A DNA stretch of 64,000 nt from Terribacillus sp. DMT04. Its GTDB lineage: Bacteria; Bacillota; Bacilli; Bacillales; Amphibacillaceae. Location: assembly GCF_019056395.1 (NCBI RefSeq), contig NZ_CP077639.1, positions 2,358,001 through 2,422,000 on the forward strand, written 5' to 3'. Made by a program: the position numbers and the translations under genes. Under the pieces are notes generated by a model, which was given only the letters and a program-made list of their open reading frames with translations, was not told the DNA's origin and did not search any database. This document shows positions 35,096-45,735 of this stretch, piece by piece; position 1 is the stretch's first letter; every line of letters starts with the position of its first letter.

Positions 35096-35719
35096 TTATA
35101 GCTTTGTACAATGACCAGCGATAACTTGATACTCCTCCCCTATCAGCTGCCACACGCGAGTATAAATGAAATCTCCTTCGATTTTCGCTTCTCCTTCTTG
35201 CCCCTCTAAACGAACCTTGGAAATGGTTACCGCACCATCCTTTGTTGGTTTAATCTGCAGATCAGAACAAGAGACTTTGGTAAAACGTACAGCAAGTGTG
35301 CGATGCGCTTCTAAATCCATCTCTTTCGTTATATAGGTTCCTTCATGATTAACAAATACAAGGTCATCGTGCAATAGCGTATCCAATGCAAAAATATCGC
35401 GTGTTTGCATTGCTTCTCGCAGCTCTTGCTCCAGCAGTTCTATTTGATTTTGATTATCCTCTTTTTTCCCTGTATGTTCCGTTTTGTTTATTTCTTCAGC
35501 TTGTTCAGTCTTTTCCGGAGGATGAACAAATTCTTCCTGTTTCTGTTTTGGACCTTCTATTTTCACTATATGCGCTGTTGCAATATGTACATCTCCTATC
35601 ACCACAAAAGCTTTATTCATCAAGCCTTGGTTGTTGGTGATTTGCTGCAGTATCTGCTCTTCTGATGCAATTGTATAAATTTTTTCTCCAGTCGTTAATG
35701 TTATAACTGTTTGATTCAT
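35096..35719 (-). CDS. Protein with C-terminal DUF4440/NTF2-like domain
   Basis: A 207-residue protein built of three parts. Residues 1-55 (MNQTVITLTTGEKIYTIASE...) look like a small beta-rich domain that I do not recognise. Residues ~60-95 form a charged Glu/Lys/Gln-rich linker. Residues ~98-207 resemble a DUF4440/SnoaL-like fold (ALDTLLHDDLVFVNHEGTYITK, ending YTRVWQLIGEEYQVIAGHC), a cone-shaped pocket domain. ATG at 35719 follows GGAG; the longer frame to 35791 is not needed. No enzymatic residues can be assigned. It stands alone, in opposite direction to the glycosyltransferase operon. Confidence 0.65.
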   Translation of the reverse strand: MNQTVITLTTGEKIYTIASEEQILQQITNNQGLMNKAFVVIGDVHIATAHIVKIEGPKQKQEEFVHPPEKTEQAEEINKTEHTGKKEDNQNQIELLEQELREAMQTRDIFALDTLLHDDLVFVNHEGTYITKEMDLEAHRTLAVRFTKVSCSDLQIKPTKDGAVTISKVRLEGQEGEAKIEGDFIYTRVWQLIGEEYQVIAGHCTKL

Positions 35720-35953
35720 TTGTCTGCACTCCATTCTTTGTTCGCTCATCCAGAGGTTCTCCGTCTCTCTGCGAAAATAAACGATTACCACAATTGTATC
35801 TTGATGTCTCTCGATTAGAAAGCCAGACAGCTCATTTTAGCCTGTTAGCGGCAGCATATTAAAAATATTTTTGATTAACAAAAGGAACTTATGAGCTGAT
35901 AAAGTATGAATTGCTGTTTTTCTTCATATTTTCATATGTGAGGAGGCAGAAAG

Positions 35954-37447
35954 ATGTCTATTGGAGTTGTCTTACCTGTATATAATCAGCAAGCAGCGTA
36001 CGTTTATGAATGTATAGAAGCAATGGAAAAACAAGTCTACCGCGATTTTAAATTAATCATTGTTATTGATGGTGCCAATCAAGATACTGTTGAAGCTGTT
36101 TACAAAGCTTCCAGAAGCTTGACGATACCTTACAGAATCATATACCGGAAGAAAAATATGGGTATCTCTTATTCTTTAAATGAAGGATTTTCTTATCTAA
36201 CCGATTGCCCGTATCTTACATGGATATCAATCGATAATCGGCAAAACCCACTATTTCTGCTTACACTCTATAACCATATGAAACGTGCACCTGAAGATAC
36301 TGTACTGCTCTATTCTTACTACTGGCTAATCAATGAAGAAGGTCAGCGCTTTGCAGATGCAGAACAATGGTTGCGAACGATGGAAACGCTGATGAATCGA
36401 GATAAAGAAGAAATAATGTCTATCTGTTTTATTGGCGCTTCTTTTCTATTTCGGCAATCTGCTTACAAAAAAGCGGGCGGATATGATCCAGACTATGGCG
36501 TCGTATCTGATTACGAGTTTTGGATCCGGCTGCTTGAGCAAGGTGAGATCGGTTTGATACGCGATCCGCTGATGGAATATAGAGTTAATGGCGCTTTATC
36601 ACTTACAACCATCACCGGCCCTCAAGGATTATATTTGCAAAGTATGAACGCAAGCTTAGATCATCGCAAAAAACGGAAAGATATTCCTGATGTGACCATT
36701 CTAATCACAGCACGCAATCAAGGCGCTTACATTAACACATGCTTAAACAGTGTATTAAATCAGACGCACACTAAGATTCATATTGTCGCCGTTGATATTG
36801 GTTCCACAGATAATACCCTGCAGAAGATAACAAGTGTGAATGACCCGCGTATCATACCGCTTCATATTAAGGACGGTACAAAAGCGGAAGCTCTAAATGT
36901 TGGTTTACGATATGCACTTGGTAAATATGTACTCGAATTAGACGGAGATGACTGGCTGGATGAGAAGGCCGTCGAAATCATGTTGGCTGAATTTAGCAAG
37001 CTGGATAAATCCTATGGCTTATTATATGCCAACAAAAAGATTTGGTATGATAACCCGTCTTCCGGATTGCAGGAAGGGAAGATAGTAAGCGGACCAGAAT
37101 ATACCGATAAAATTCACGTACTTAGCGATGTACAATGCCCCAGTCCGCGGATGTACCGCAAGTCGGCCTTAGATAAACTAGGCGGATGGCAAGAAGAAAT
37201 AAATGGGGAAAACTTACTGGAGGCTGCAGATTATATGATGTTCTGTCGAATGGCCGATTCATTTAAAATTCATTGGCTCAATTCCACACTCTATCATGAA
37301 AGAGTATTCGATGATGCTGCGGATAAGACCTTACGAAATTATCAGATTCGAGCTGTCGTGCAGTACCTCCTTCAGCAATGGGATAATATAAGCATCCCTG
37401 CGTTTAAGACAGAAGGCGATTCTATCACTAAAATTTATCTTCAGTAA
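35954..37447 (+). CDS. Glycosyltransferase with two GT2 domains
   Basis: A 497-residue cytoplasmic protein with two GT-A family 2 domains in tandem. Domain 1 (residues ~1-220) begins IGVVLPVYNQQAAYVYECI but has SIDNRQNP where the metal-binding DxD should be. Domain 2 (~245-490) begins TILITARNQGAYINTCLNSV and has an intact LELDGDDW. So domain 2 is probably catalytic and domain 1 may bind the acceptor. It precedes a UDP-GlcNAc 2-epimerase gene by 14 bases, pointing to a ManNAc-containing surface glycan. ATG at 35954 follows GAGGAGG. Confidence 0.87.
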   Translation: MSIGVVLPVYNQQAAYVYECIEAMEKQVYRDFKLIIVIDGANQDTVEAVYKASRSLTIPYRIIYRKKNMGISYSLNEGFSYLTDCPYLTWISIDNRQNPLFLLTLYNHMKRAPEDTVLLYSYYWLINEEGQRFADAEQWLRTMETLMNRDKEEIMSICFIGASFLFRQSAYKKAGGYDPDYGVVSDYEFWIRLLEQGEIGLIRDPLMEYRVNGALSLTTITGPQGLYLQSMNASLDHRKKRKDIPDVTILITARNQGAYINTCLNSVLNQTHTKIHIVAVDIGSTDNTLQKITSVNDPRIIPLHIKDGTKAEALNVGLRYALGKYVLELDGDDWLDEKAVEIMLAEFSKLDKSYGLLYANKKIWYDNPSSGLQEGKIVSGPEYTDKIHVLSDVQCPSPRMYRKSALDKLGGWQEEINGENLLEAADYMMFCRMADSFKIHWLNSTLYHERVFDDAADKTLRNYQIRAVVQYLLQQWDNISIPAFKTEGDSITKIYLQ

Positions 37448-37461
37448 GTGAGGAGCAACAT

Positions 37462-38571
37462 ATGAAACTTGCTTTTATATTAGGCACCCGTCCAGAAGGT
37501 ATTAAGCTTGCCCCTATTATTAGCAAACTGAAACAAGAACGTGATTTTTCTTCACTTGTCATCCATACTGGACAGCATACCAATCTGCTGGATGACGTTT
37601 TAAACATATTTTCCATCCAGCCAGATTATCAGCTGTCTCTTATGAAACCAAACCAATCCGCTGAACAAGTAATTGCTGCCGCTATCCCTGTTATCGCTGA
37701 CATACTAAAGGCAGAGAAACCAGATATGGTGGCTGTAGTAGGTGATACAGCTACTACATTTGCTGCTGCCTTTGCAGCCTTTCACATTCAGATACCTGTC
37801 ATGCATATAGAAGCTGGGTTACGTACGTATGATCACTATACACCGTTTCCGGAAGAAATGTATCGGCAGCTTGTAACCCGAATCGCTGCTGTTCATTTCG
37901 CTCCAACAGAACAAAACAAACAAAACCTGCTTCAAGAAAAAATTGACGCAAGTAACATACACGTAGTCGGCAATCCCGTCATTGACGCGCTTTTCTACAT
38001 ACAAAATTATGCCCCCTCCTCGATGAGTAACCTGGAACATATGATAAACGCCGAACGAAAGCTAATTCTTCTGACTACGCATCGACGAGAGAACATGAAA
38101 AGCATGCAATATATTTATGAAGCGATAAATCAGATGCTCAACTATTATGACGATGTAGAAGTGATTTTCCCAGTGCACCCTAACCCAAATGTAAGAAAAC
38201 AAGTACACTCCTTTCTTCATGCGCACAACCGCCTGCACATAATTGACCCAATAGATTATGTCTCTTTCACCCACCTGTACAGTCACGCCTATCTTGTCAT
38301 TACCGATTCAGGCGGCATTCAGGAAGAAGCACCTGCTTTCGACGTGCCAGTTGTTGTAACACGTTCTTCCACCGAAAGAACAGAAGGTGTAAAAGCCGGA
38401 ACTCTAATCCTGGCAGGTACAGAAAAACAAACAATCAAGAAAGCGATAGATACCTTACTAACGGATGCTTCATACTATCAACGCACAGCTGCGGCTGCAA
38501 ATCCTTATGGGGATGGCAGAACGAGTGAGCGTATTGTTAAGTGGCTGAAGAAATACAAAACAACTTTATAA
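37462..38571 (+). CDS. wecB: UDP-N-acetylglucosamine 2-epimerase
   Basis: A 369-residue non-hydrolysing epimerase that converts UDP-GlcNAc to UDP-ManNAc. The hallmarks are LGTRPEGIKLAPII at the N terminus, HIEAGLRTYDHYTPFPEE in the middle and TDSGGIQEEAPAF near residue 278; THRREN is also present. ManNAc from this enzyme feeds teichoic acid linkage units or exopolysaccharide. As it is paired with a two-domain GT2, a dedicated glycan operon seems more likely than the housekeeping mnaA, but this may be either. Confidence 0.93.
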   Translation: MKLAFILGTRPEGIKLAPIISKLKQERDFSSLVIHTGQHTNLLDDVLNIFSIQPDYQLSLMKPNQSAEQVIAAAIPVIADILKAEKPDMVAVVGDTATTFAAAFAAFHIQIPVMHIEAGLRTYDHYTPFPEEMYRQLVTRIAAVHFAPTEQNKQNLLQEKIDASNIHVVGNPVIDALFYIQNYAPSSMSNLEHMINAERKLILLTTHRRENMKSMQYIYEAINQMLNYYDDVEVIFPVHPNPNVRKQVHSFLHAHNRLHIIDPIDYVSFTHLYSHAYLVITDSGGIQEEAPAFDVPVVVTRSSTERTEGVKAGTLILAGTEKQTIKKAIDTLLTDASYYQRTAAAANPYGDGRTSERIVKWLKKYKTTL

Positions 38572-38574
38572 ACA

Positions 38575-38618
38575 GAAAGCCTTGTTTCACAAATTCATTT
38601 GTGAAACAAGGCTTTTTC
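38575..38618 (+). terminator. Terminator after the glycan operon
   Basis: AAAGCCTTGTTTCACA pairs with TGTGAAACAAGGCTTT around a short loop, followed by T residues. Confidence 0.93.
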
Positions 38619-38711
38619 TCTTTTAGAGAAGTGCCATATCCACATAATGATTCAGAGTAAGCGGCATAGGGAAAGGTTAAGATAAGTGACATAAAACAGG
38701 AGGTGTACAAG

Positions 38712-38867
38712 GTGAGTAATGAAACACGAGAATACCGAACCGGACAAGGTGTGCCGCAAACAGGCGTTTATACTTGCCAGTCAGGCGCAAGAGTGGAAAT
38801 AAAAGCAAATGAAGTATTTCCTGTTTGCCCAACAAAAGGCGAGGAAACAACTTGGAAACAAGAATAG
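38712..38867 (+). CDS. Small YjzC-like protein
   Basis: A 51-residue protein starting with GTG eight bases after AGGAGG. It contains YRTGQGVPQTGVYTCQSGAR and VCPTKGEETTWK; the pattern G-x-x-x-P-x-x-G-V-Y...W-x resembles YjzC and related zinc-ribbon-like mini-proteins, with two cysteines (residues 22 and 39). Function unknown. It precedes repeat copy C by a few bases and lies 93 bases past the glycan operon terminator, so it forms its own unit. Confidence 0.72.
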   Translation: MSNETREYRTGQGVPQTGVYTCQSGARVEIKANEVFPVCPTKGEETTWKQE

Positions 38868-38873
38868 GAATTA

Positions 38874-39231
38874 ACAAGAGACTGGGACAATACACAGAGT
38901 AATTCATCCTAATAGCGAACGATTACTAGATCCATATTTTTTAATGCAGCTCTCTGACAGCTGCTGCCTCTAATTATTATCGTTGAACAAGAATGGCTTT
39001 TGAAGTAGACACCGACAAGAAAATTGCTTCTTATTTTCGAGGAGTCTACGTATTCTGACTACACGAGTAAAGGTTTCCCATCACACAAATCAGCGTAGGA
39101 AATACACGGAGGCTCCCCAGCCGCCCGCAGGAAAGCGGAGTGTATTTCCGAAGCGATACTCTCACTTTCGTTTCACATGCAAAAAATCCAAACAACGCTG
39201 CTTTTAATTGCAGTATTGTTTGGATTTTTTG
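38874..39231 (+). repeat. Dispersed intergenic repeat, copy C
   Basis: A copy with a clear left terminus (CAAGAGACTGGGACAA), the conserved AGTAGAC...GAGTCTACGTATTC hairpin, the GGAAATACAC/GTGTATTTCC dyad with a shortened inner hairpin, and the end hairpin at 39182-39229. The right inverted terminus seen in copies A and B is missing, as map begins to overlap immediately after. It separates the YjzC-like gene from map. Confidence 0.83.
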
Positions 39232-39243
39232 TTTTTATCTCTA

Positions 39244-40014
<771 letters not shown>

Positions 40015-40077
40015 TTACGATTTATCTTTATCTAGGTCCTGCTTTAGGAGAACATGTAAATCGACTTAAAAAGAAAT

Positions 40078-40120
40078 AAAAAAGCTTTGAAACACTATGA
40101 TCAGCATTTCAAAGCCTTGC
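40078..40120 (-). terminator. Terminator of ssrA
   Basis: On the minus strand GCTTTGAAA and TTTCAAAGC pair with a 14-base loop and are followed by TTTTTT. It sits 22 bases past the tmRNA 3' end. Confidence 0.88.
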
Positions 40121-40141
40121 TTTCCATCCAATATGTAAGGA

Positions 40142-40504
40142 TGGAGACGGTGGGAGTCGAACCCACGTCCAGAGATATCGGCACTCAGGCATCTACGTGT
40201 GTAGTCGATATATTATAATTCGCACACGCTTCGGCCTAACGACAGGCTTTCAGCGAGGCTAGCTTGATTGTCTTCTTCCGATTATCCGCAAGCCGAGGAT
40301 AATGGCGTAGCCCACTTTAAGTTGAGACCCTCAAATCTGCCACATGGGCAATAGCAGCAAGGATCCTCTAGTACTACTTACGCAGCTGCTAGAGAGTAGT
40401 TGTTGTTTGTTTTGCCAGTTATATTTAGGCGTAACGTTTTACGAGCCGTAACCTCGACACGCAGCCTGAGCTCGACCTACCCCTGTCGAATCCGTAACGT
40501 CCCC
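40142..40504 (-). ncRNA. ssrA: Transfer-messenger RNA
   Basis: tmRNA of about 363 bases on the minus strand. The 5' end GGGGACGTTACGGATTCGAC pairs with the 3' CGTCTCC to make the acceptor stem, and the T-arm GGGTTCGACTCCC is intact; CCA is not encoded. The tag frame reads GKTNNNYSLAAA then TAA, starting with a GGC resume codon like the staphylococcal tag, three bases shorter than the B. subtilis A-G-K form. It rescues stalled ribosomes with SmpB, encoded directly upstream. Confidence 0.97.
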
Positions 40505-40570
40505 ATGATAATGGGGGCTACAGGAAGTAACCCGTTCACTTAGGATTTATTCGAATCCCAGACAACTTCC

Positions 40571-40598
40571 ATTATAGCATCTTTGCAGGAAATTGCAA
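40571..40598 (-). promoter_or_regulatory. ssrA promoter
   Basis: On the minus strand TTGCAA (40593-40598), 16 bases, TATAAT (40571-40576). Transcription would start near 40563, giving a leader of about 60 bases to be removed by RNase P. Confidence 0.82.
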
Positions 40599-40603
40599 GC
40601 TTA

Positions 40604-41065
40604 TTAATCACGTTCCCGCATGGCGCGGTCAACATCACGTTTCATTTGCTTCTTCTTCAAGTCTTCCCGCTTGTCGTATTTCTTCTTTCCTCTTCCGACA
40701 CCAAGCAAAATCTTCGCAAAACCATCTTTAATGTACATTTTTATTGGTACGAGCGAATAGCCTTGCTGCTGTGTTTGTCCAATCAATTTGTCGATCTGCT
40801 TGCGATGCAGCAGCAATTTCCGAGTACGAGTTGGATCATGATTGAATCGATTGCCTTGTTCATAAGGCGAAATATGCATGTTAATGATTTTCACTTCTCC
40901 GCGGTCAATTCGCGCGAAGCTATCTTTTAGGTTCACCCGGCCAGCCCGGATTGATTTAATTTCAGTTCCTTGTAACACGATGCCCGCTTCGAGTGTTTCT
41001 TCAATCGCATAATCGAAATTGGCTTTCTTATTCTGTGCAAGTACTTTACCATGTCCTTTAGCCAT
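40604..41065 (-). CDS. smpB: SsrA-binding protein
   Basis: A 153-residue beta-barrel protein that delivers tmRNA to stalled ribosomes. It has the family core [21 protein letters not shown] with [18 protein letters not shown], and the basic C-terminal tail that enters the empty mRNA channel ([14 protein letters not shown]). It precedes ssrA by a promoter-containing gap and follows rnr at a distance, in the conserved rescue cluster. Confidence 0.97.
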   Translation of the reverse strand: MAKGHGKVLAQNKKANFDYAIEETLEAGIVLQGTEIKSIRAGRVNLKDSFARIDRGEVKIINMHISPYEQGNRFNHDPTRTRKLLLHRKQIDKLIGQTQQQGYSLVPIKMYIKDGFAKILLGVGRGKKKYDKREDLKKKQMKRDVDRAMRERD

Positions 41066-41184
41066 AGACTGCTTCCTCCTAACTACGTGCTTTATTTTAT
41101 CAGAAACTGTATGATAATCCTAACGATTCCTATACTAAAACGGGTATACATATAGTGCAATTCGATTGATAGGAGTGTACATAA

Positions 41185-42042
41185 ATGACTGCAATTAGAC
41201 AATTAACAAGGAACGACTACCAGCAAGTGCTCGATATGCAGACAGGCATCGAAGACGATTATGTAATTCGCCTCTTCCCGCAGCTGATTGAAAATCCAGC
41301 GCAAACGTTATACGGCTTGGAGACAGAAGGAAGATTGGCTGCGGTAGCGGGCGTCGTTCGGATGCCTAACGGCAATGGTATTCTCGGCAGATTACGCAGT
41401 GATATCCGGTACCAATCAAATGGACATGCCACTGCACTGCTGCAGAAAATAATCGCTGATTGTGAGCAGAATTCAAATATGCATTGGGTTGGAGCGATTA
41501 CGCAAAAGTCCAATATGCCCGCACAGCGTGTACTGGATAAGCTCGGCTTGCAGCAGGCTGACCAGTTTATCAGTTTATTAATGGAGTCTCCTGACATGAC
41601 GCTTGCTGCAGGAGCACAGCCGTGGCAGCAAGTCACAGGTAACGAAGCTAAACGCGATGCGATTGAGCAAGCTGTCCTGGAAACACAACGCGCTTTTTAC
41701 CCATATGAAGCGTACTTTCCAATCCCTTTCGCTTCCGCGGTTTTAGAAGATGATTATCTGGAACAGCTTGCTGTATTCCAAGATCCAAATTCCAGTAAGA
41801 TGATGGCGTTACAAGAAGATTACAAAGGCAGAGCACTTGCTCAGATTCAGTATTTCTGGTCCGATTTATTTGAACAGGATGGTCTATGGGCTGCAGTGTT
41901 CGATTATATAAACAAGTCAGACAAGCTGCTCACCCCTCAAGTAGACGTGTCCCCGGAGACTGCCTCCAGCATGCCTGACGCTTTTAAACCTTGCTTTGTC
42001 GCTAATGATGACCCTTGGCTGATTTACGGTATATCTATTTGA
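41185..42042 (+). CDS. GNAT acetyltransferase domain protein
   Basis: A 285-residue protein. The N-terminal half (~1-140) is a GNAT fold with VAGVVRMPNGNGILGRLR and RYQSNGHATALLQKIIADC, the acetyl-CoA loop in variant form; the C-terminal half (PYEAYFPIPFASAVLEDDYL...) is unassigned and may be a second, degenerate GNAT lobe. It is inserted on the opposite strand inside the otherwise conserved secG-est-rnr-smpB-ssrA run. Function unknown. Confidence 0.8.
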   Translation: MTAIRQLTRNDYQQVLDMQTGIEDDYVIRLFPQLIENPAQTLYGLETEGRLAAVAGVVRMPNGNGILGRLRSDIRYQSNGHATALLQKIIADCEQNSNMHWVGAITQKSNMPAQRVLDKLGLQQADQFISLLMESPDMTLAAGAQPWQQVTGNEAKRDAIEQAVLETQRAFYPYEAYFPIPFASAVLEDDYLEQLAVFQDPNSSKMMALQEDYKGRALAQIQYFWSDLFEQDGLWAAVFDYINKSDKLLTPQVDVSPETASSMPDAFKPCFVANDDPWLIYGISI

Positions 42043-42046
42043 TAAC

Positions 42047-42079
42047 AAAAGCCTCGGCATTTTTTGCCGGGGCTTTCTT
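42047..42079. terminator. Terminator between GNAT gene and rnr
   Basis: AAAGCCTCGGCA pairs with TGCCGGGGCTTT around TTTTT; useful for both convergent genes. Confidence 0.85.
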
Positions 42080-42080
42080 G

Positions 42081-44369
42081 TTATGGTCGTTTTCTTGTAT
42101 TGCGCTTTTTACTCTTCTTACCTTTTGCAGGCGGCTTTCGTTTGCCTTTATTTTTCGGCGGACGATGGTCACCCGGCTTATTTTTCTTTTCGGCTTTAAT
42201 AATCGTAGGGCGGTCTCGATTTTCCCGCGGCTTACGCGGTTTCATGCCAACGACTTCGAAATCAATTACGCGCTCTTCGATGTTGACCTTCACTACTCGT
42301 ACGGTTATTTCATCTCCAATACGGAATTGGTTGCCTGTCCGCTCGCCGACCATAGCATAACGGCGGTCATCAAAGTGATAGAAGTCATCTGTCAGATAGC
42401 TAACGTGCACAAGGCCTTCAATTGTGTTTGGCAGCTCAACGAATAGACCGAAGCCTGTTACAGAGCTGATAACACCGTCGAACTCTTCACCAATCTTATC
42501 TTGCATATATTCCGCTTTCTTCAGATCATCCGTTTCTCTCTCGGCGTCTACAGCCGCGCGTTCTCGCTCAGAAGACTGCCGAGCAATTTCCGGCATCCGA
42601 TCTTTCCAATGATCTTGCGTCTTTTTATCCAGCTGTTCGTTCACAGCATATGTGCGAATTAAACGATGCACAATCAAATCCGGATAACGGCGGATTGGCG
42701 ATGTGAAGTGCGTATAGAATTTTGTTGCCAACCCAAAATGCCCCAAGCCTTGCGGGTCATATTTCGCTTGCTGCATCGAGCGCAGCATCAGACGGTTAAT
42801 AATCATTTCTTCTTGCGTACCTCTGACACGTTCTACAATCTTCTGCAATGTTTGCGGATGAATATCTGCCGAAGATCCTCTTACTGTATAACCAAGGCTT
42901 GTAATGAATTCGAAGAAATGCTGCAATTTATCTGGGTCTGGGTCTTGGTGCACCCGGTGGATAAACGGCACATCCAGCCAATGGAAATGCTCTGCGACCG
43001 TTTCGTTGGCAGCGAGCATGAATTCTTCAATCAGCTTCTCCGCGACAGAACGCTCGCGAAGCACAACATCCATTGCTTTGCCTTCCTCATCCACAGCTAC
43101 ACGCGCTTCTGGGAAATCAAAGTCAATTGCGCCGCGGTCCATTCGTTTATTCCGAAGAATGGCAGCCAAATCTTCCATGTGGTGGAACATTGGAACAAGT
43201 GTTTCATAACGGGATTGTAATTCCTGGTCATCTTCAAGTAAGATTCTGTTTACATCACCGTATGTCATTCGCTCATTTGTTTTAATGACACTTTGGTAAA
43301 TCTCGTGCTCCACAACTTCCCCTTGCGGTGTGATCTGCATATCACACGTAAGTGTCAGACGATCGACTTGTGGATTTAGGGAACAAATACCGTTAGAAAG
43401 TCGATGCGGGATCATCGGAATTACTCGGTCAACAAGATAAACACTCGTTGCCCGTTCCAATGCTTCTACGTCAATCGGTGAACCTTCTTCTACATAATAA
43501 GAAACATCTGCAATTGATACGACTAAACGATAATTGCCATTCTCCAGCTTACTAACGGCAACCGCATCATCCAAGTCTTTCGCATCTGCACCATCAATTG
43601 TTACAGTCATCATGTCCCGCAAATCCCGGCGGTTTTCTATTTCACTAGGATCAATTGTTTCTGGTGTATTTGCAGCTTGTTCTAAGACTTCTGGCGGAAA
43701 CTCCGTCGTGATGCCATGTTTATGAATGATAGAAAGGATATCAATGCCTGGGTCATTTTTATGACCAAGTATTTGAATAACTTCACCTTCTGCACTCATT
43801 CGGCCTTCTGGATACTTCGTAATACGGACAATAACTTTATGACCATCCGTCGCTCCGCCTGAAGCGCCGCGCGGAATGAAGATATCATTTGGGATTCGTT
43901 TATCATCTGCGATTAAAAAGCCAAATCGGCCATTATCTTCATATGTGCCGACAACTTCCGCAACTGCACGCTCCAGAATACGAACAACTTTCCCCTCACG
44001 GCGCTGTCCGCCTTCCGCTTGGTTCTCCACACGTACAAGTACTACATCTTTATTCATCGCAGACTGCAAATCGGAATAGTGGATGTAAACATCGTCCACT
44101 CCCTCTTCATCTGGGATAAGGAAGGCAAATCCTTTTGCATGCATCTGAATCTTCCCTCGCACCAAATTCAGCTTTTCCGGAAGACCGAAGCGATTGCTTC
44201 TTGTGCGTACAAGCTGTCCCTCTGCCTCTAATTCATTCAGTCCTTTGACAAGAACAGTGAATTCACTTGCTTCATCAAGCTCCAGCTGCTGCTCGATTTC
44301 TTCTACGGTCATTGGTTTTTCTGCGTTATCTTTAAGATAAGCTAATATTTTCTGTTTTAATTCGTCCAT
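42081..44369 (-). CDS. rnr: Ribonuclease R
   Basis: A 762-residue 3'-5' exoribonuclease that degrades structured RNA and takes part in tmRNA-linked mRNA decay. Domains in order: N-terminal winged helix (residues ~1-70), two cold-shock domains, the RNB catalytic domain with [16 protein letters not shown] (metal aspartates), a S1 domain ([20 protein letters not shown]), and a Lys/Arg/Pro-rich tail of about 50 residues. It lies between est and smpB as in B. subtilis. Confidence 0.97.
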   Translation of the reverse strand: MDELKQKILAYLKDNAEKPMTVEEIEQQLELDEASEFTVLVKGLNELEAEGQLVRTRSNRFGLPEKLNLVRGKIQMHAKGFAFLIPDEEGVDDVYIHYSDLQSAMNKDVVLVRVENQAEGGQRREGKVVRILERAVAEVVGTYEDNGRFGFLIADDKRIPNDIFIPRGASGGATDGHKVIVRITKYPEGRMSAEGEVIQILGHKNDPGIDILSIIHKHGITTEFPPEVLEQAANTPETIDPSEIENRRDLRDMMTVTIDGADAKDLDDAVAVSKLENGNYRLVVSIADVSYYVEEGSPIDVEALERATSVYLVDRVIPMIPHRLSNGICSLNPQVDRLTLTCDMQITPQGEVVEHEIYQSVIKTNERMTYGDVNRILLEDDQELQSRYETLVPMFHHMEDLAAILRNKRMDRGAIDFDFPEARVAVDEEGKAMDVVLRERSVAEKLIEEFMLAANETVAEHFHWLDVPFIHRVHQDPDPDKLQHFFEFITSLGYTVRGSSADIHPQTLQKIVERVRGTQEEMIINRLMLRSMQQAKYDPQGLGHFGLATKFYTHFTSPIRRYPDLIVHRLIRTYAVNEQLDKKTQDHWKDRMPEIARQSSERERAAVDAERETDDLKKAEYMQDKIGEEFDGVISSVTGFGLFVELPNTIEGLVHVSYLTDDFYHFDDRRYAMVGERTGNQFRIGDEITVRVVKVNIEERVIDFEVVGMKPRKPRENRDRPTIIKAEKKNKPGDHRPPKNKGKRKPPAKGKKSKKRNTRKRP

Positions 44370-44411
44370 TTCGGCTTCACCTTCTTTTCGGCTTTTTCTA
44401 TCTAGTATGGA

Positions 44412-45167
44412 CTATTCCCAGTCAAGTGATTCGAGAAACTGATACACATCTTCGTGCAGCTGTTCCTTTTCTTTTCCCATCGTAATAACGTGGGCGGAGT
44501 TCTCATACCACTTTATCTCTTTTTGATCGGACTCTGCTTGGTCATAAATATAGGTCGCACTATCTGTATTAATCATCTGATCCTCGGTTGCCTGAACAAC
44601 GAAGAGCGGTGCATAAATCTCATCAACATGTTTGCTGACATCCGTGATAAATGCTCCAAGACGCTGAAACATATCAGCAGTTGCAGGCGCCTCCATTAAT
44701 TCTGCTAATTCTTCTTCAATTGCTTGGTTATCTTTTCCTTGAAACTGCTTGTATTGCCGTGCAAATAATTTGAAGCCTTTGTTGAGCTGTGTTTCATTAT
44801 CGAAGAACATTGGCGAACACATCGTCACAACACCTCTTACAGGGTAAGAATACGCAAGCTTCAAACCGAGCACACCACCAAGTGACAACCCTGCCACAGC
44901 TATCTTCTCATAACCTTTATCCTTTAGAAGTTGAAAAGCAGCCTGTACATCTTCCCACCATTCAGCGGAACTGGAAGCGACGATGTCATCAGGCGACTTA
45001 CCATGCCCGCGATAGATTGGCGCATGAGCTGTATAACCTTTGCTTGAAAGAAAACGCCCCATCATCCGTACGTCTGCCGAATGACCTGTGAAGCCATGTA
45101 GCAATAAAACGGCACGATCTCCTTTTCCTTCAAAAGTAAACGGTTCTGGCTGTTTCATTGTTACCAT
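44412..45167 (-). CDS. est: Carboxylesterase, Est30/YvaK-like
   Basis: A 251-residue alpha/beta-hydrolase with the oxyanion segment LLLHGFTGHSADVR, nucleophile elbow GLSLGG (Ser ~95), Asp in ATEDQM and His in ENSAHVITM. The family, typified by Geobacillus Est30, hydrolyses short-chain esters and monoacylglycerol-type substrates. ATG at 45167 follows AGGGGAG. Its position between secG and rnr is conserved, although functional linkage is unclear. Confidence 0.93.
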   Translation of the reverse strand: MVTMKQPEPFTFEGKGDRAVLLLHGFTGHSADVRMMGRFLSSKGYTAHAPIYRGHGKSPDDIVASSSAEWWEDVQAAFQLLKDKGYEKIAVAGLSLGGVLGLKLAYSYPVRGVVTMCSPMFFDNETQLNKGFKLFARQYKQFQGKDNQAIEEELAELMEAPATADMFQRLGAFITDVSKHVDEIYAPLFVVQATEDQMINTDSATYIYDQAESDQKEIKWYENSAHVITMGKEKEQLHEDVYQFLESLDWE

Positions 45168-45235
45168 ATGTATCTCCCCTGTTTCTTAAGCTTTTTCTAT
45201 AGTAGATTCCTGCATTAGTTTTCCCTTTTACAATA

Positions 45236-45272
45236 ATAAATAATCCCCCACCACAGGAGTTGTGACGAGGGA
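45236..45272 (-). terminator. Possible terminator after secG
   Basis: On the minus strand ATCCCTCGTCACA and TGTGGTGGGGGAT pair with some G-T pairs and are followed by TATTTATT. The U-tract is imperfect, so it may be a partial terminator within the secG-est-rnr run. Confidence 0.55.
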
Positions 45273-45289
45273 TGAAGTTGGCTATTCGA

Positions 45290-45523
45290 TTATTGTAGGA
45301 CGTACGCCAATAAGAACGTCAATACAAATAGAATGACTCCAGTGATGATTGTCGCACGGTGAAGGAATAAATCCAGGCCGCGTGCTTTCTGTTTTCCGAA
45401 TAATTGTTCAGCTCCGCCGGAAATCGCTCCGGACAAACCTGCACTCTTACCAGATTGTAAAAGAACTAGCGCGACTAGCGCAATCGCATCGATTATTAAT
45501 AGAACTACTAAAGCTGTCTGCAT
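45290..45523 (-). CDS. secG: Preprotein translocase subunit SecG
   Basis: A 77-residue protein with two membrane helices (residues ~3-22 and ~52-73) and the connecting [24 protein letters not shown], the SecG signature. It assists SecYE-mediated secretion. AGGAGG precedes ATG at 45523. It begins the cluster with est, rnr and smpB. Confidence 0.96.
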   Translation of the reverse strand: MQTALVVLLIIDAIALVALVLLQSGKSAGLSGAISGGAEQLFGKQKARGLDLFLHRATIITGVILFVLTFLLAYVLQ

Positions 45524-45643
45524 CCCAACACCTCCTAAACGGCAAATACCTACATCAACTTTAGCATATGCGTCTGATAATTGGCAAGATGTTCTTGTTT
45601 ATACGACAATTCCTTACAATATATTGAACAGTTTTTGCGAAAC

Positions 45644-45706
45644 TTGAATTTTTATGACGTTTTTTGAATTTTTCTGGTTGCAAGTTGAAACCGTTTCCTT
45701 TATATT
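45644..45706 (+). promoter_or_regulatory. fru promoter with cre and direct repeats
   Basis: TTGCAA (45678-45683), 17 bases, TATATT (45701-45706) make a sigma-A promoter. Its spacer holds TTGAAACCGTTTCCT (45685-45699), an exact match to the CcpA cre pattern WTGNAANCGNWNNCW. Just upstream TTGAATTTTT occurs twice (45644 and 45664), 20 bases apart, a spacing suited to FruR binding. This would put fru under both CcpA and FruR. Confidence 0.8.
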
Positions 45707-45735
45707 AGGAATAAGTTCAGGAGGAGGTTGTGCAA

